64,000 nucleotides of DNA from Photobacterium sp. GB-56 (GCF_003026105.1 NZ_PYNW01000004.1:341147-405146); one strand, 5' to 3'. Shown: positions 1 through 9,446, numbered from the stretch's first letter. Program-made: numbers and translations. The notes: a model not told the origin generated them from the letters alone.

Positions 1-1
1 T

Positions 2-79
2 ACACGTCGAGAAGATATTGTTAGCGCAGTAAATGATGCCGTCAATGCCGCTGGTGATGTTGAAGTCATTTTCGATTAA
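2..79 (+). CDS. 3' end of an unidentified protein (partial)
   Basis: The last 25 codons of a plus-strand gene enter from the left edge and end in TAA at 77-79. The visible tail is acidic and ends AAGDVEVIFD. Too little remains to name a family. The strong hairpin that follows is a normal gene end. Confidence 0.6.
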   Translation, partial: TRREDIVSAVNDAVNAAGDVEVIFD

Positions 80-117
80 CCACGCTTAACTCAGCATATT
101 ACAATTTCTCTATCAGC

Positions 118-160
118 AAAAAGGCATGGTTTCCACTAATAAGAAACCATGCCTTTATTT
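118..160. terminator. Bidirectional rho-independent terminator
   Basis: A perfect 14-bp stem (120-133 pairing with 143-156, left arm AAAGGCATGGTTTC) with a 9-nt loop. A-rich and T-rich flanks allow termination in both directions. It lies between the convergent partial gene and tpm. Confidence 0.9.
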
Positions 161-184
161 TTATCTGTACTTTATAACAACAAG

Positions 185-823
185 TTATACTTCAATTAAC
201 CATACTTCTTCGGCAAATCGCGATAAACCACGTTGGCGACGAGGATGACTTTCATCGGCATCATCACGTTCAAGATGCGTCACTTTACAACCCGCAAATA
301 ATGCTTCAACGTCTGCTTTTGGCACTGAGAAAGGAGGCCCTGCCAATTCATCTTGTGGGTAGTCTAACGTCACCAACAAAATACGACCGCCAGTTTTAAC
401 CAACGATAACAGTTTGTCGACGTACATTTGTCGCATATCTTCTGGCATTGCAATTAATGCAGCGCGATCATAAACCACATCGACAGGATCGATATTTAGC
501 GTGAAGTAATCACCTTGGTAAATCGAAATCTCATCAAATTGGTAAAGATGTTGATGACCAACACCTGTCACTAAAGGTGTATACAGGTTTTCTGCAAAAA
601 AGGCTTTAACTGCAATATCACTCAGCTCAACCCCAATCACGTGGTCATGTTTTTGTGCTAACCACACAAGATCTTCCGACTTACCGCACATAGGGACAAA
701 CACGCGATCATCACGTTGTGCATTTAACGCCGACCAATGCTTGATCAGTAACGGATTAACCTCTGATAAGTGAAAACCAATTCGATTTTCTGCCCAGCGT
801 GAGTGCCAAAATTCTGCATCCAT
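185..823 (-). CDS. tpm: Thiopurine S-methyltransferase
   Basis: A 212-residue SAM-dependent methyltransferase of the TPMT family. In bacteria this family methylates thiopurines and also selenium and tellurium oxyanions. The N-terminus ([10 protein letters not shown], then GFH) is the typical TPMT opening. A class I SAM-binding motif VFVPMCGKS lies at about residues 42-50, the acidic ribose-binding loop GVELS at about 64-68, and the substrate-side VYDRAAL near 118. Length is normal for bacterial Tpm. It is a single gene convergent with the upstream partial gene and tandem to the MocR regulator. I see nothing in the sequence indicating its regulation. Confidence 0.9.
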   Translation of the reverse strand: MDAEFWHSRWAENRIGFHLSEVNPLLIKHWSALNAQRDDRVFVPMCGKSEDLVWLAQKHDHVIGVELSDIAVKAFFAENLYTPLVTGVGHQHLYQFDEISIYQGDYFTLNIDPVDVVYDRAALIAMPEDMRQMYVDKLLSLVKTGGRILLVTLDYPQDELAGPPFSVPKADVEALFAGCKVTHLERDDADESHPRRQRGLSRFAEEVWLIEV

Positions 824-952
824 TTTATGACTCGACTTTTTCTAATTAAAATAATAATGCTGAAATAATAACATAGGTCAGTGGCTTTCAAAGAGTGCTA
901 ACAGTCGCTTTTTATAACTTCGCAGTGACTGTCAATTTTGCTATCTTTGCGC

Positions 953-2290
953 TTAAAACGGGATAACGCTGCTGACTTCAGAGTGAGCTAAATCGCGTAA
1001 TAATGTTAAACCTTGTTGTAACCGCTGCTCAGAATTAATAGCCATTAGAGACAAACGGATATGCTTCGGATCGTCGCCATTTGCATTAAAATAACGCCCA
1101 CTACTGACAATTAACCCTTGGTTTTTTGCTTCCATCACAAAGCGTTCCTGCTGCCAATGTTGAGGCAACGGCCACCAGATTTGAAAACCAGTTTCATTAC
1201 CATCATGGCTTAAAATATCACGGGCTAGTTGTTGCCTTTTACAGGCAGTTTCACGCTGGTTTTCTGCTAACTCAAAGGCTTCACCACTCTCAATTAACTG
1301 CGTTGCAGCAATATAATTTAGCGGTGACGATAGCCAAATGTTAGCGCGAATAGTGGCCTGTAAAACCGCGATATGTGATTCGGGTACTTTTAAAAAGCCA
1401 CAGCGTAAAGCAGGACTAAGGGCTTTTGATAAACCTGAAATATGAAAGCTATGCAGTGGAATGCGATTACTGATCGCGGCGATAGGATCTGGATTTAAAA
1501 AGCCGTAGATATCATCTTCAATTAACCAAATATTATTGCGTTCAATCACTGTTGCAATGGCATCTCGTCTTATTGGCGGCATGGTGATACCTGTTGGGTT
1601 TTGATGAGATGGCACGACAATGACTAATTTAGGCTGATGTTGAGTGATCACCTGTTGCAGATCATCAGGGCACATCCCCTGCTCATCAAGTTTGACCCCA
1701 ACCACATGACGACCTGCTGCTTGAGCGATCGCCATAATACCGGGGTAAGTTAAGGCTTCTACCGCGATGGTATCACCAGGCTCTGTTAACGTATGAATAA
1801 GTAACGATAAGCCATGCTGTGCGCCATTCGTCAACAAGGTATTTTTAACATTCCCCCCTTCCAAACCAAACTTTTTGGCCCATGTTACAGCAGCCAAACG
1901 ATGGCTTTCATGGCCTGAATGTTCGGTGTAGCCCATTAAATGACAACTCAGTTGATCTGCTGCATTCATCATAGCATCACGCAGTGGAGACAGGTTTTGA
2001 GACAAGCAAGGTTGCAAGATAGAGAAGTTAAAATCAGTTTCATCATCAGCAGGTTGAATGACATCGCTGAGTCTTGATGGTGAGCATACAAATGTTCCAC
2101 GCCCAACAAACGATTCCACGCGTTTTTTATCTACCAGTAACTGATATGCTTTAGCTACCGTCGCGGGTGTGGTGTTTAACTCATCCGCAAGTACACGGTG
2201 TGTCGGCAATTTAAACCCTTTCGGATATTCACCATTGTCTATGCGCGCCTCTATTGTTTTTGCTATTTGTTTATATTTAGCGACACTCAC
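953..2290 (-). CDS. MocR-type GntR regulator with aminotransferase domain
   Basis: A 445-residue fusion of an N-terminal GntR winged helix (residues about 1-70, helix-turn-helix around LADELNTTPATVAKAY) to a fold-type I PLP aminotransferase domain (about 100-440). The PLP-binding lysine is probably the one in SGLSKALSPALR, near residue 290. Members of the MocR family use the aminotransferase domain as an effector sensor. The gene is divergent from the beta-hydroxyacid dehydrogenase at 2598, with a 307-bp shared region that holds an inverted repeat, so control of that gene or of itself is likely. The effector cannot be told from the sequence. Confidence 0.88.
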   Translation of the reverse strand: MSVAKYKQIAKTIEARIDNGEYPKGFKLPTHRVLADELNTTPATVAKAYQLLVDKKRVESFVGRGTFVCSPSRLSDVIQPADDETDFNFSILQPCLSQNLSPLRDAMMNAADQLSCHLMGYTEHSGHESHRLAAVTWAKKFGLEGGNVKNTLLTNGAQHGLSLLIHTLTEPGDTIAVEALTYPGIMAIAQAAGRHVVGVKLDEQGMCPDDLQQVITQHQPKLVIVVPSHQNPTGITMPPIRRDAIATVIERNNIWLIEDDIYGFLNPDPIAAISNRIPLHSFHISGLSKALSPALRCGFLKVPESHIAVLQATIRANIWLSSPLNYIAATQLIESGEAFELAENQRETACKRQQLARDILSHDGNETGFQIWWPLPQHWQQERFVMEAKNQGLIVSSGRYFNANGDDPKHIRLSLMAINSEQRLQQGLTLLRDLAHSEVSSVIPF

Positions 2291-2329
2291 AGTCTGATCC
2301 TATATTTATCATTATCACCAATCACTTAA

Positions 2330-2348
2330 CTAACTTTAACCAAGTTAG
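2330..2348. promoter_or_regulatory. Inverted repeat, candidate MocR operator
   Basis: CTAACTT (2330-2336), a 5-nt spacer and AAGTTAG (2342-2348) form a perfect inverted repeat in the divergent promoter region, about 40 bp upstream of the MocR start. Related GTTAGC/AGCTAAC words recur nearby, for example around 2430. Its role as an operator is inferred from position only. Confidence 0.4.
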
Positions 2349-2597
2349 CTCAAAAATGATACCTTAAATAAACAAATTGACATATGTCAATGTAACCCCT
2401 AGTGTACTAACCATCATTTGGTAACCATTTAGCTAACAATGAGCACAAATGGATAAAATCTGATATTACAAAGGTAGTTACAACCTTTAATAACAAACGT
2501 TCAGCTCGCCATCGTTTATGAATAAAGGCATTGCCTGCTGACGACATATCACATAATGACATAACTCAATTTTACTGTATTTGGTAAGGAGAAACCT

Positions 2598-3473
2598 ATG
2601 ACAACAAGTATCGCTTTTATTGGTTTGGGTGTAATGGGCTTCCCAATGGCACGTCACCTGTTTAATTCAGGTTTCGACACCACTGTGTATAACCGCACGA
2701 CCTCTAAAGCACAGCAATGGGCATCGGAGTTTTCAGGACAATACAGTGAAACACCGCGTGAAGCTGCTCAGAACCGAGATGTGGTTGCGCTTTGTGTTGG
2801 TAACGATAATGACGTTCGAAGCGTTGTATTTGGCGCTGACGGCGTTTTAGCAGGCATGAAAGCGGGCTCTACGCTTGTTGATCATACGACAACCTCTGCG
2901 GAACTTGCTGAAGAGTTAGCGAAAGCATGCTTAGCTCAAGGCGTTAACTTTGTTGATGCGCCAGTTTCTGGTGGTCAAGCCGGTGCTGAAAATGGTGCAC
3001 TTACTATCATGTGCGGTGGCGAACAAGCTGTTTTTGATAACGTATTACCGATTTTAAACAGCTACGCGAAACAAGCGGTATTGGTTGGCGGTTATGGACA
3101 AGGTCAACGCTGTAAAATGGTGAATCAAATTTGTATTGCCGGTGTACTACAAGGATTGAGTGAAGCATTAACGCTGGCACAAAAATCAAACCTTGATATC
3201 GAACAAGTTGTCAGCGTACTAAAGCATGGTGCGGCGGGCTCTTGGCAGATGGAAAATCGTGCTAAAACGATGGCTGAAGATAAATTTGATTTTGGCTTTG
3301 CTATTGATTGGATGCGTAAAGATCTGGGCTTTTGTTTAGATGAAGCGAAAAAACACGATCTTGAATTACCACTGACGGACGCAGTGGATAAACGTTATGG
3401 CTTATTACAAAACGAAGGGCTAGGCAGAATGGATACATCTGTCTTGATTAAAGCTTTCAATAAAGCGGTTTAA
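2598..3473 (+). CDS. NAD(P)-dependent beta-hydroxyacid dehydrogenase
   Basis: A 291-residue member of the 3-hydroxyisobutyrate / tartronate semialdehyde reductase family, which oxidises beta-hydroxyacids or reduces the semialdehydes. The Rossmann motif GLGVMGFPM is at residues 9-17, the substrate loop DAPVSGGQAGAENG at about 120-133, and the catalytic lysine is K173 in GQRCKMVNQ, with N177 four residues on. The start is preceded by a good AAGGAG site. It is divergent from a MocR regulator that probably controls it. The substrate is unknown, and GlxR/GarR-like and HIBADH-like activities are both possible. Confidence 0.85.
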   Translation: MTTSIAFIGLGVMGFPMARHLFNSGFDTTVYNRTTSKAQQWASEFSGQYSETPREAAQNRDVVALCVGNDNDVRSVVFGADGVLAGMKAGSTLVDHTTTSAELAEELAKACLAQGVNFVDAPVSGGQAGAENGALTIMCGGEQAVFDNVLPILNSYAKQAVLVGGYGQGQRCKMVNQICIAGVLQGLSEALTLAQKSNLDIEQVVSVLKHGAAGSWQMENRAKTMAEDKFDFGFAIDWMRKDLGFCLDEAKKHDLELPLTDAVDKRYGLLQNEGLGRMDTSVLIKAFNKAV

Positions 3474-3547
3474 TTTTACCTAGACCTCAGCCACTGAGAT
3501 GAGAAAGTGACTTTGTGAAAACCGATATTACATAACGCCAGAAAAGC

Positions 3548-3575
3548 GAAAGGGATGCACTTGCATCCCCTTCTG
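3548..3575 (+). terminator. Hairpin after the dehydrogenase gene
   Basis: GGGATGC (3552-3558) pairs with GCATCCC (3563-3569) around a 4-nt loop. The following T-run is short, so this is a probable but weak terminator. Confidence 0.5.
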
Positions 3576-3658
3576 CCGACCCCGATAAACATCAAGATCA
3601 AAAATCCGTTTTCCAATTCTACATTGGAGTCATGGAATACCGATTGAATCCATTCAGC

Positions 3659-3952
3659 TTACGAAATTCTGAATAGTTTAATCGAATCACGACGTACTGT
3701 TACACCACGGAAAGTTACAGGCTCTAACAACGTCATTAGTTGCTTAGAAACAAAAAACTTACCACCGTAGCTACGATCGCCACCACGATTAACCCAATCA
3801 GCAAATTCATCAGCCAGACTGAACATAGAGTTACCGACTAGTAAAACAAGAACTTTAGCAACTTCGCTATCGTTCTGACGGTTAAACTCAGCGTCACGAA
3901 CTTTTTTACGATATTCGTCGACAATTCTTTCAAGGCACTCAAATCTGCTCAT
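3659..3952 (-). CDS. Small conserved-looking protein, function unknown
   Basis: I do not recognise this protein of about 97 residues. It is soluble and charged, with a mixed helical N-terminal half (FECLERIVDEYRKKVRD) and a basic C-terminus. The reading frame can be extended by four codons, but the GGTGG just upstream of the second ATG fits a ribosome site for the MSRFE start, which I chose. It stands alone, convergent with the dehydrogenase and divergent from ygbA. Confidence 0.6.
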   Translation of the reverse strand: MSRFECLERIVDEYRKKVRDAEFNRQNDSEVAKVLVLLVGNSMFSLADEFADWVNRGGDRSYGGKFFVSKQLMTLLEPVTFRGVTVRRDSIKLFRIS

Positions 3953-4123
3953 ATACACCACCATAAAAATCGAGGCGTGGATACTACTGCTCTAGCCTAT
4001 TTAAATCAACCCATCGCCTTATGTTTCTTTAAAAAACTGATACTTTTTTTCAATTTGGTAACAAAGATGATGCTATTTATCATTAAAAACACGATTTAAT
4101 TTCATATTCACCCTCTAAAAACT

Positions 4124-4155
4124 TAAATGTTATTTCATATGCATGTTTGTATAAT
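4124..4155 (+). promoter_or_regulatory. NsrR-like site and -10 element of ygbA
   Basis: ATATGCATGTT (4137-4147) matches one half of the NsrR palindrome (AAATGCATNTT) at nine of ten fixed positions. A weaker left half (TAAATGTTATT, 4124-4134) sits two bases upstream. A consensus -10 TATAAT follows at 4150-4155, so a bound repressor would cover the promoter. Known context: ygbA of enterobacteria is NsrR-repressed. Site assignment here is by eye. Confidence 0.45.
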
Positions 4156-4190
4156 GACAGTATTAGATAGAGTCTATTAAGAAATACAAA

Positions 4191-4586
4191 ATGATGACTA
4201 TAAACACTAACTTTAAGCTGCTAGGTAAATTAAATCGTGAATATTTGACGATTTCAGCAATGATCGAAATTTACTGCTCACATCACCATTACGAAAAATG
4301 TAAAAAAGTTAATTTATGTGAAGACTGTGAATCTTTCAAAAACTACGTAAAACAAAGGCTAGATCGTTGTCCTTATGGTATCAACAAGCCGACATGTCGA
4401 CAGTGCCCTATTCATTGCTACAACGTTCAAGAAAAGGTCAAATCACAAACAATTATGCGTTATTCGGGCCCTAAAATGATGTATAAACATCCAATAATGG
4501 CTATTACACACTTAATTAATGATAAAAGAAAAGTTAAAGCGTTAAATCAAGCAATGACTTCAAACAGAAAAATAAGAAAGAGTTAA
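4191..4586 (+). CDS. ygbA: YgbA family nitrous oxide-stimulated promoter protein
   Basis: A 131-residue cysteine-rich protein of the YgbA_NO family. Its pattern of cysteines and histidines (IEIYCSHHH, LCEDC, CPYG, CRQCPIHCY, then MRYSGPKMMYKHP) is the family signature and suggests metal binding. Members are induced by nitric oxide through NsrR, and a role in recovery from nitrosative stress has been proposed for the E. coli protein. Two adjacent ATGs could serve as start. The upstream NsrR-like site and -10 box support the assignment. The enzymatic role is not established from sequence. Confidence 0.85.
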   Translation: MMTINTNFKLLGKLNREYLTISAMIEIYCSHHHYEKCKKVNLCEDCESFKNYVKQRLDRCPYGINKPTCRQCPIHCYNVQEKVKSQTIMRYSGPKMMYKHPIMAITHLINDKRKVKALNQAMTSNRKIRKS

Positions 4587-4950
4587 TAAACAACAAGTAA
4601 AAGTTAAATGTTCAGTAAAATATATTTTTACTTTTATATTTCATTCACTTTTAAGTCCGCTTTAGGGCTTGGCTACTTTATAATCAGCCTATTTACTGCT
4701 GTGTAAAAAACATACATCAATGTAATGACAAGAAATACCGATATAAGAAGGAAACTATTGAAAATAGCCCGTATGTACATAAATATTTCGTTTCATGACT
4801 TTTTATAAATAAAACAGTCAACATGTTAATTGTAGTAACAAATGGCTGGTATTTATCAGTAAAGGCTCATCACTTTAAATATTTAGAGTATTGCTACCTA
4901 AAAAAACAGCGATAGATGATCGCTGCTTTTTGATAACAGATGAGTTTTAT
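4587..4950. other. AT-rich intergenic stretch
   Basis: Between the convergent ygbA and lipoprotein genes. A weak AT hairpin (AGTAAAA / TTTTTACT) lies near 4614-4636. No supported reading frame or RNA gene was seen. Confidence 0.4.
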
Positions 4951-5319
4951 TTAGTTTCGATAATAATCAATTACTTGAATTTTCACAGGTTTATCTGCGC
5001 TGCTAATATCGACAGTAAACTGATCGTCATCAACAACTTTCGCATTTTTTGCCCCTTCCCCAATGACGTCAACACCTTCAATCTTGGTATATAGCTTGGT
5101 GTAATCGTAATGCATGGTGACAGTTGCGGTAACAGGTTTAGAAGCCGTTAATTCAAAAGTACAAATACCTGTAGGACAAAACACATCAATATCTTCTGCG
5201 GACGTCACCGCGATAGAATCTACATTCTTAATTGGCGTACCGGTGATTTTTGCTTCCCCACAGCCTGTTAATAATAATGCCGTTGTAACTGCAACAAGGC
5301 CAAGTTGAATTTTTTTCAC
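4951..5319 (-). CDS. Small exported lipoprotein, function unknown
   Basis: A 122-residue protein with a lipoprotein signal peptide (MKKIQLGL, hydrophobic core, lipobox LLTGC with the lipidated cysteine at about residue 20). The mature part is a small, probably beta-rich domain with two cysteines in FCPTGICTF that may pair. I do not recognise the family. It is monocistronic, with a GAGGATATC ribosome site. Residue D is not at position +2 of the mature protein (G follows C), so outer membrane sorting is likely. Confidence 0.75.
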   Translation of the reverse strand: MKKIQLGLVAVTTALLLTGCGEAKITGTPIKNVDSIAVTSAEDIDVFCPTGICTFELTASKPVTATVTMHYDYTKLYTKIEGVDVIGEGAKNAKVVDDDQFTVDISSADKPVKIQVIDYYRN

Positions 5320-5717
5320 ACTGATATCCTCATGTATTCCGCTGAACGGTGATCTTTGTTCACTATAACAAAGAAAGTTTTACGTAGACTATATCAAACA
5401 TAACAAGTTCAATGAATTAGCATTGCTGAGACAGTGCTAACATCCATCAATCACAAACCAACAACAATCAATTCACAATTTCACCTCTTTACCCTAACAA
5501 GTATCACTAATTGTTTTCACTTCTGTTTATTGGCTAAACGAATACATAATTTATTTCTTATCAATAAGCAATAAAGGTTAATTTTTAATTAACCTTATAG
5601 GCATACTATAGATATAATCACCTACAATGTGTGAATAGGCTTTCTTTTATTCATGTTATAGACGCACCTATTTTTATTCCCACCCTATGGTGCACTCGAA
5701 GTTTCTAGGAGAAATAA
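5320..5717. other. Divergent promoter region
   Basis: 398 bp between the divergent lipoprotein and CorC-type genes. It is AT-rich, with a TTAATTTTTAATTAACC inverted stretch around 5579-5596. No small coding frame or recognisable riboswitch was seen. Confidence 0.4.
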
Positions 5718-7007
5718 ATGAGTATCATTATTTTGGTCTGTTTGATCATTATTAATGGATTATTTGCTATGTCTGAGATAGCACTTGTCACAGCAAAGAA
5801 AAACCGGTTACAGCGATTAGCAGATGAAGGGAATATCTCTGCTCAAAAAGCAATAGAGCTAGGTGAATCACCAACTCAATTTCTATCAACAATGCAGATC
5901 GGTATCACTGTTATTGGTATTCTGAACGGTGTTATTGGTGAAGCTGCATTAGCTGGCCCTATTTCACATTGGTTAATTGAGTTAGGCCTTCCTGCAAAAT
6001 CCGTTGGCTTTACTGCTTCAGCAATTGCGGTCATTGTTTTAACGTATGTATCTATTGTTATTGGTGAATTAGTCCCTAAACGATTAGGTCAAGTAAACGC
6101 TGTTTCTATTGCGGTATTTTTCGCCCGCCCAATTGCAGTTATCGCTTTTATTTCTCGTCCATTTGTCTGGCTATTGGCAAACTCAACCGATTTACTGTTG
6201 CGTTTATTGGGCAAAGGAAAAGACGACAGTTCAGCACTAACAGAAGATGATATCCGTGCAGTGATCGCGGAAGGTTCTCAGTCAGGTGTTATCCACCAGC
6301 ATGAACATAACATGGTGCGTAATGTCTTCAATTTCGATGACCGCAAAGTATCTTCAATGATGACGCCACGAAATGAAATTGCGTATCTTGATTTAAATTA
6401 TTCGCCTGAGAGCTATTTACAAAAATTACTCTCAAGCACGCATGCTTGCCTTCCTGTTGGAAATAACGGCTTCAGCGATTTAAAAGGCACATTAAATGCC
6501 AAGCAGTTATTACAATTTATCAATGATAATACGGCTGAAAATCCACTATCAATTTTAGATTACTTAACCCCTCCCGTTTTCGTACCAGAAAACTGGACAG
6601 GTACAACGCTATTAGAAATGTTCCAAAGCTCAGGTACAGACTTTGCCTTCGTGGTTGATGAATATGGTGATATTCAAGGTATTGTGACTTCTCAAGATAT
6701 TTTAGAGGCATTAGCCGGTAAATTTACCCCTGATAATCCAAAGGATGTTTGGTCAAAGCAAAACCCAGATGGCAGTTGGAATTTAGATGGCATGATGCCA
6801 ATCACTGTATTTAAAGATCTATTAGATATTAATAAACTGCCAGACGAAGAAGACGGCGGTTACCACACACTTAGCGGTATGTTAGTGTGGCTATTAGATG
6901 ATTTACCTAAATTGGATGACTGTATTCGCTGGCAAGGTTGGCAATTCCGCATTCTAACATTAGAAAATAACCGTATAGATCGTATATTAGCTCAACGCTA
7001 CGAATAA
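5718..7007 (+). CDS. CNNM/HlyC-CorC family membrane protein
   Basis: A 429-residue protein in the family of YtfL (PaeA), YfjD and TlyC. Order: DUF21 transmembrane domain (about 1-185; four hydrophobic segments; SEIALVTAKKNRLQRLADEG is the family signature), a CBS pair (about 205-330; MMTPRNEIAYLDL and VVDEYGDIQGIVTSQDILEAL), and a C-terminal CorC_HlyC domain (about 350-429). The family is linked to magnesium/cobalt or polyamine efflux. The older name 'hemolysin' is misleading. It has a strong AGGAGAA ribosome site and a perfect terminator after the stop. The substrate is not deducible. Confidence 0.88.
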   Translation: MSIIILVCLIIINGLFAMSEIALVTAKKNRLQRLADEGNISAQKAIELGESPTQFLSTMQIGITVIGILNGVIGEAALAGPISHWLIELGLPAKSVGFTASAIAVIVLTYVSIVIGELVPKRLGQVNAVSIAVFFARPIAVIAFISRPFVWLLANSTDLLLRLLGKGKDDSSALTEDDIRAVIAEGSQSGVIHQHEHNMVRNVFNFDDRKVSSMMTPRNEIAYLDLNYSPESYLQKLLSSTHACLPVGNNGFSDLKGTLNAKQLLQFINDNTAENPLSILDYLTPPVFVPENWTGTTLLEMFQSSGTDFAFVVDEYGDIQGIVTSQDILEALAGKFTPDNPKDVWSKQNPDGSWNLDGMMPITVFKDLLDINKLPDEEDGGYHTLSGMLVWLLDDLPKLDDCIRWQGWQFRILTLENNRIDRILAQRYE

Positions 7008-7029
7008 TCTGTTGCGTTTCATTCAATCA

Positions 7030-7063
7030 AAAAAAGTTAGCCATAAAGGCTAACTTTTTTTTC
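7030..7063. terminator. Bidirectional terminator
   Basis: AAAAAAGTTAGCC (7030-7042) pairs perfectly with GGCTAACTTTTTT (7048-7060) over a 5-nt loop. It serves the convergent CorC-type gene and the membrane protein at 7074. Confidence 0.9.
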
Positions 7064-7073
7064 ATCTGCTCTA

Positions 7074-7532
7074 TTAACTATAAGCAGGACTCGTTGTTTG
7101 TAACGTTGCTTTAAATGCCTTAATCATAAAAAACAGATAAAATATCTCAAAAGCAATACCATATAATAATAAGCCGTAGGTATCATGTTTTAAAGAATCG
7201 GGAAAAACAAAATACATAAGACCCGAGAATACAAACGTAAATGGAACGAGGTAAAAGATTAAAACTCGCCACGTTACAACCCAGCTTAACGAAAAGTATT
7301 TAATTAAATAGTTCTTTCCGTTATTGCCGCCATTGACGATAAATAAAATAATAAAGTTAATTATAATCATTACGTCATCAGCAAGTGACTCTAATGAATC
7401 TGTTTGTGGTAAGTAATACGAATACAGCATCATCAAAATAATCGGAATCAAAATGTACAACGCAGATTCCCGCTCAGTGACATTATTGTGTTTTAAATCA
7501 AGCAACAAGGCTTTTAAATTGAAAAAATACAT
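7074..7532 (-). CDS. Four-helix integral membrane protein, function unknown
   Basis: A 152-residue protein with four hydrophobic segments (about 27-43, 52-68, 88-112, 120-142) and short charged loops. The N-terminal LLLDLKHNNVTERESALYI is the only cytosolic stretch. No catalytic motif was seen and the family was not recognised; it resembles small Yip1-like or DUF membrane proteins only in general shape. A good GGGAGGGG ribosome site precedes the ATG. Confidence 0.65.
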   Translation of the reverse strand: MYFFNLKALLLDLKHNNVTERESALYILIPIILMMLYSYYLPQTDSLESLADDVMIIINFIILFIVNGGNNGKNYLIKYFSLSWVVTWRVLIFYLVPFTFVFSGLMYFVFPDSLKHDTYGLLLYGIAFEIFYLFFMIKAFKATLQTTSPAYS

Positions 7533-7670
7533 ATCCCCCTCCCTTATTGTTAATAAGCCTATCCTGTGAAGGTGGAGATAGTGATTGTAATAATTGATGA
7601 ATTAGAATGAGTTATCAAAATATAACGTTTTGATGATAGCTATTTCAATCGAACGTGATCATACCTGCAG

Positions 7671-8264
7671 TTACTGATTAATATAACGAAAGGTCAAGTT
7701 TATGCGTGGCTCATTGACACGTTTAGTTTTAGGTAGTGCATGTTGCCAATACTGCTGGGTCTCTCCTGCCATTATCAGCAAAGATCCCGGTGTTAATTGA
7801 AAGGCAATTTTCTCTTTAGTGGTTTTATGTTTAAACACGAACTGCCGTGTTACACCAAAGCTTAAAGAAGCAATAACAGGTTGATGACCTAATTCACGCT
7901 CATTGTCTTGATGCCACCCCATGTAATCTTCTCCATCACGGTATAGATTGCCAAGCACAGAGTTAAACGACGTTTTCGCTTGCTGTTCACACTGTGTTTT
8001 TAAATCTAATATTGCCGATGTCCAAGGTTGTTGATGCATGGTAAGCCCTGAATAAGTATAAACAGCATCACCGAGCCATGTTTGTAACCTCGGCTGAAGC
8101 ACTGACCTACCAAATAGCGTAATGTGTTCTTGTTGCCAGTTCAGTTCGTTTTTCAATTGCTGAAAATACTGTTCAGACTGCTGTAAATTCAAAAACTGTG
8201 GATGCCAATAGAGTAATCCATTGTTGATCGTTATCCACTCCCCTTGATCAGCAAACAAATCCAT
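7671..8264 (-). CDS. alkB: AlkB-type alpha-ketoglutarate-dependent dioxygenase
   Basis: A 197-residue Fe(II)/2-oxoglutarate oxygenase that repairs alkylated bases by oxidative demethylation. The iron ligands are visible as H118 and D120 (WHQDNE) and H175 (YWQHALPK). The 2-oxoglutarate-binding arginines R187 and R193 lie in RINLTFRYI. The nucleotide recognition lid precedes them. Short length and the NSVLGNLYRDGEDYMGWHQDNE block resemble the AlkB2/ALKBH2-like branch. It is separated from the lactonase gene by a terminator, so it is not part of that operon. No LexA or Ada box was noticed. Confidence 0.9.
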   Translation of the reverse strand: MDLFADQGEWITINNGLLYWHPQFLNLQQSEQYFQQLKNELNWQQEHITLFGRSVLQPRLQTWLGDAVYTYSGLTMHQQPWTSAILDLKTQCEQQAKTSFNSVLGNLYRDGEDYMGWHQDNERELGHQPVIASLSFGVTRQFVFKHKTTKEKIAFQLTPGSLLIMAGETQQYWQHALPKTKRVNEPRINLTFRYINQ

Positions 8265-8311
8265 CGTGTTTTCCTAAATTCATTTAACAACAAGTTATAC
8301 GTTTTTAAGGT

Positions 8312-8346
8312 ACAAAAAAGCCACAGTCAACACTATGGCTTTTAAG
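8312..8346 (-). terminator. Terminator of the kinase-GH20-lactonase operon
   Basis: On the minus strand AAAAGCCA (8343-8336) pairs with TGGCTTTT (8323-8316), followed by a T-run. It lies 20 bp after the lactonase stop. Confidence 0.8.
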
Positions 8347-8364
8347 ACGTTAAGATCAATTTGA

Positions 8365-9411
8365 TTATCGTGAAAGCATCTCGACAAGGCACACAGGTGC
8401 ACCGACATTACAACGATAACCTGTTGCTGTGATATCACCCGTCTCAACATTACGGTGATAGCTAACAATATCGTTAGAATGTTGATTCGCCACCAGCAAC
8501 CATTCGCCATTTTGGGAAATCACAAAATCACGAGGGAATGCCCCGCCACAATCAACAGCGGCTAATTGAGTGACGTTTTCACCGTCTACATTAAAATAAC
8601 TAATCTTGTTTTGAGCACGACAAGAAACATATAAAAAGCGTTCATCTGGTGATAAGTAAATAGCAGATGCCGCTTGTTTATTTTCTTCATTAGCAAGCAG
8701 TGCTTGTTGTGATACTTGCTCCCAGCAGCCATTTTGTTTTGTGATCACCACAAGCGTTTCAGACAGTTCACACACAACATAGCCGATTGATTCATCATGG
8801 CTGAAAACAAGATGTCGAGGGCCTGATCCTGCTGGCATGTTTAGCGTTTGATTTAAGGCAAATGATAATGTGTTTACGTCATAATCGTAAAAGTAAACGC
8901 AATCACTGCCTAAATCAACAACGGCTAACTGATTGGTATGCTTTAGAAATGTAACTTGATGTGCATGAGGGGCTTCTTGACGATCAACATTTGGTCCACA
9001 GCCATCAACAAATAAATCTGCGATACACTCTGTCGGTTGACCTTCTTCATCTAAACCATAAACAGTGACATTACCTGAACCATAGTTCGCCACCGCCAAA
9101 AGCTTATCTTTTACATCAATATGACAAGGATAATCCCCAGCAATAGCTAAAGAACAACGCGCTTGATGATCAGAATAATGAAGCTGTGCACCACTGTGTC
9201 GATCAACTTCATTAAAGGTATATAACCCGTTTTGAGTCGCAGCAAGATAAGATGGATTATGCTGTTGTTGCAACGTATCTGGCACTATCTCATTGTTTAA
9301 CGTTAATACGCCAGATTGAGGATCAAGGGAAATGCCTACAACACCATGACTATCACTCGGTGCATCGGTATAAGTACCTACATAAAAATGTAAGGGAGAT
9401 TGTTTTGTCAT
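8365..9411 (-). CDS. Lactonase of the 7-bladed beta-propeller family
   Basis: About 348 residues of the YbhE/Pgl (6-phosphogluconolactonase-like) family. The opening HFYVGTYTDAPSDSHGV, repeated LAVANYGSGNVTVY and LSPDERFLYVSCR blades, and GPRHLVFSHD are family hallmarks. The reading frame extends upstream to 9441, but GAAGG five bases before the second-choice ATG supports the MTKQSPLH start. It is the last gene of an operon with GH20 and KDG kinase. In that setting it probably opens a sugar delta-lactone to the aldonic acid rather than serving the pentose phosphate pathway. That specific role is inference. Confidence 0.85.
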   Translation of the reverse strand: MTKQSPLHFYVGTYTDAPSDSHGVVGISLDPQSGVLTLNNEIVPDTLQQQHNPSYLAATQNGLYTFNEVDRHSGAQLHYSDHQARCSLAIAGDYPCHIDVKDKLLAVANYGSGNVTVYGLDEEGQPTECIADLFVDGCGPNVDRQEAPHAHQVTFLKHTNQLAVVDLGSDCVYFYDYDVNTLSFALNQTLNMPAGSGPRHLVFSHDESIGYVVCELSETLVVITKQNGCWEQVSQQALLANEENKQAASAIYLSPDERFLYVSCRAQNKISYFNVDGENVTQLAAVDCGGAFPRDFVISQNGEWLLVANQHSNDIVSYHRNVETGDITATGYRCNVGAPVCLVEMLSR

Positions 9412-9446
9412 GGAAACCTTCATAAATAAATGCGTTATCAATCATT

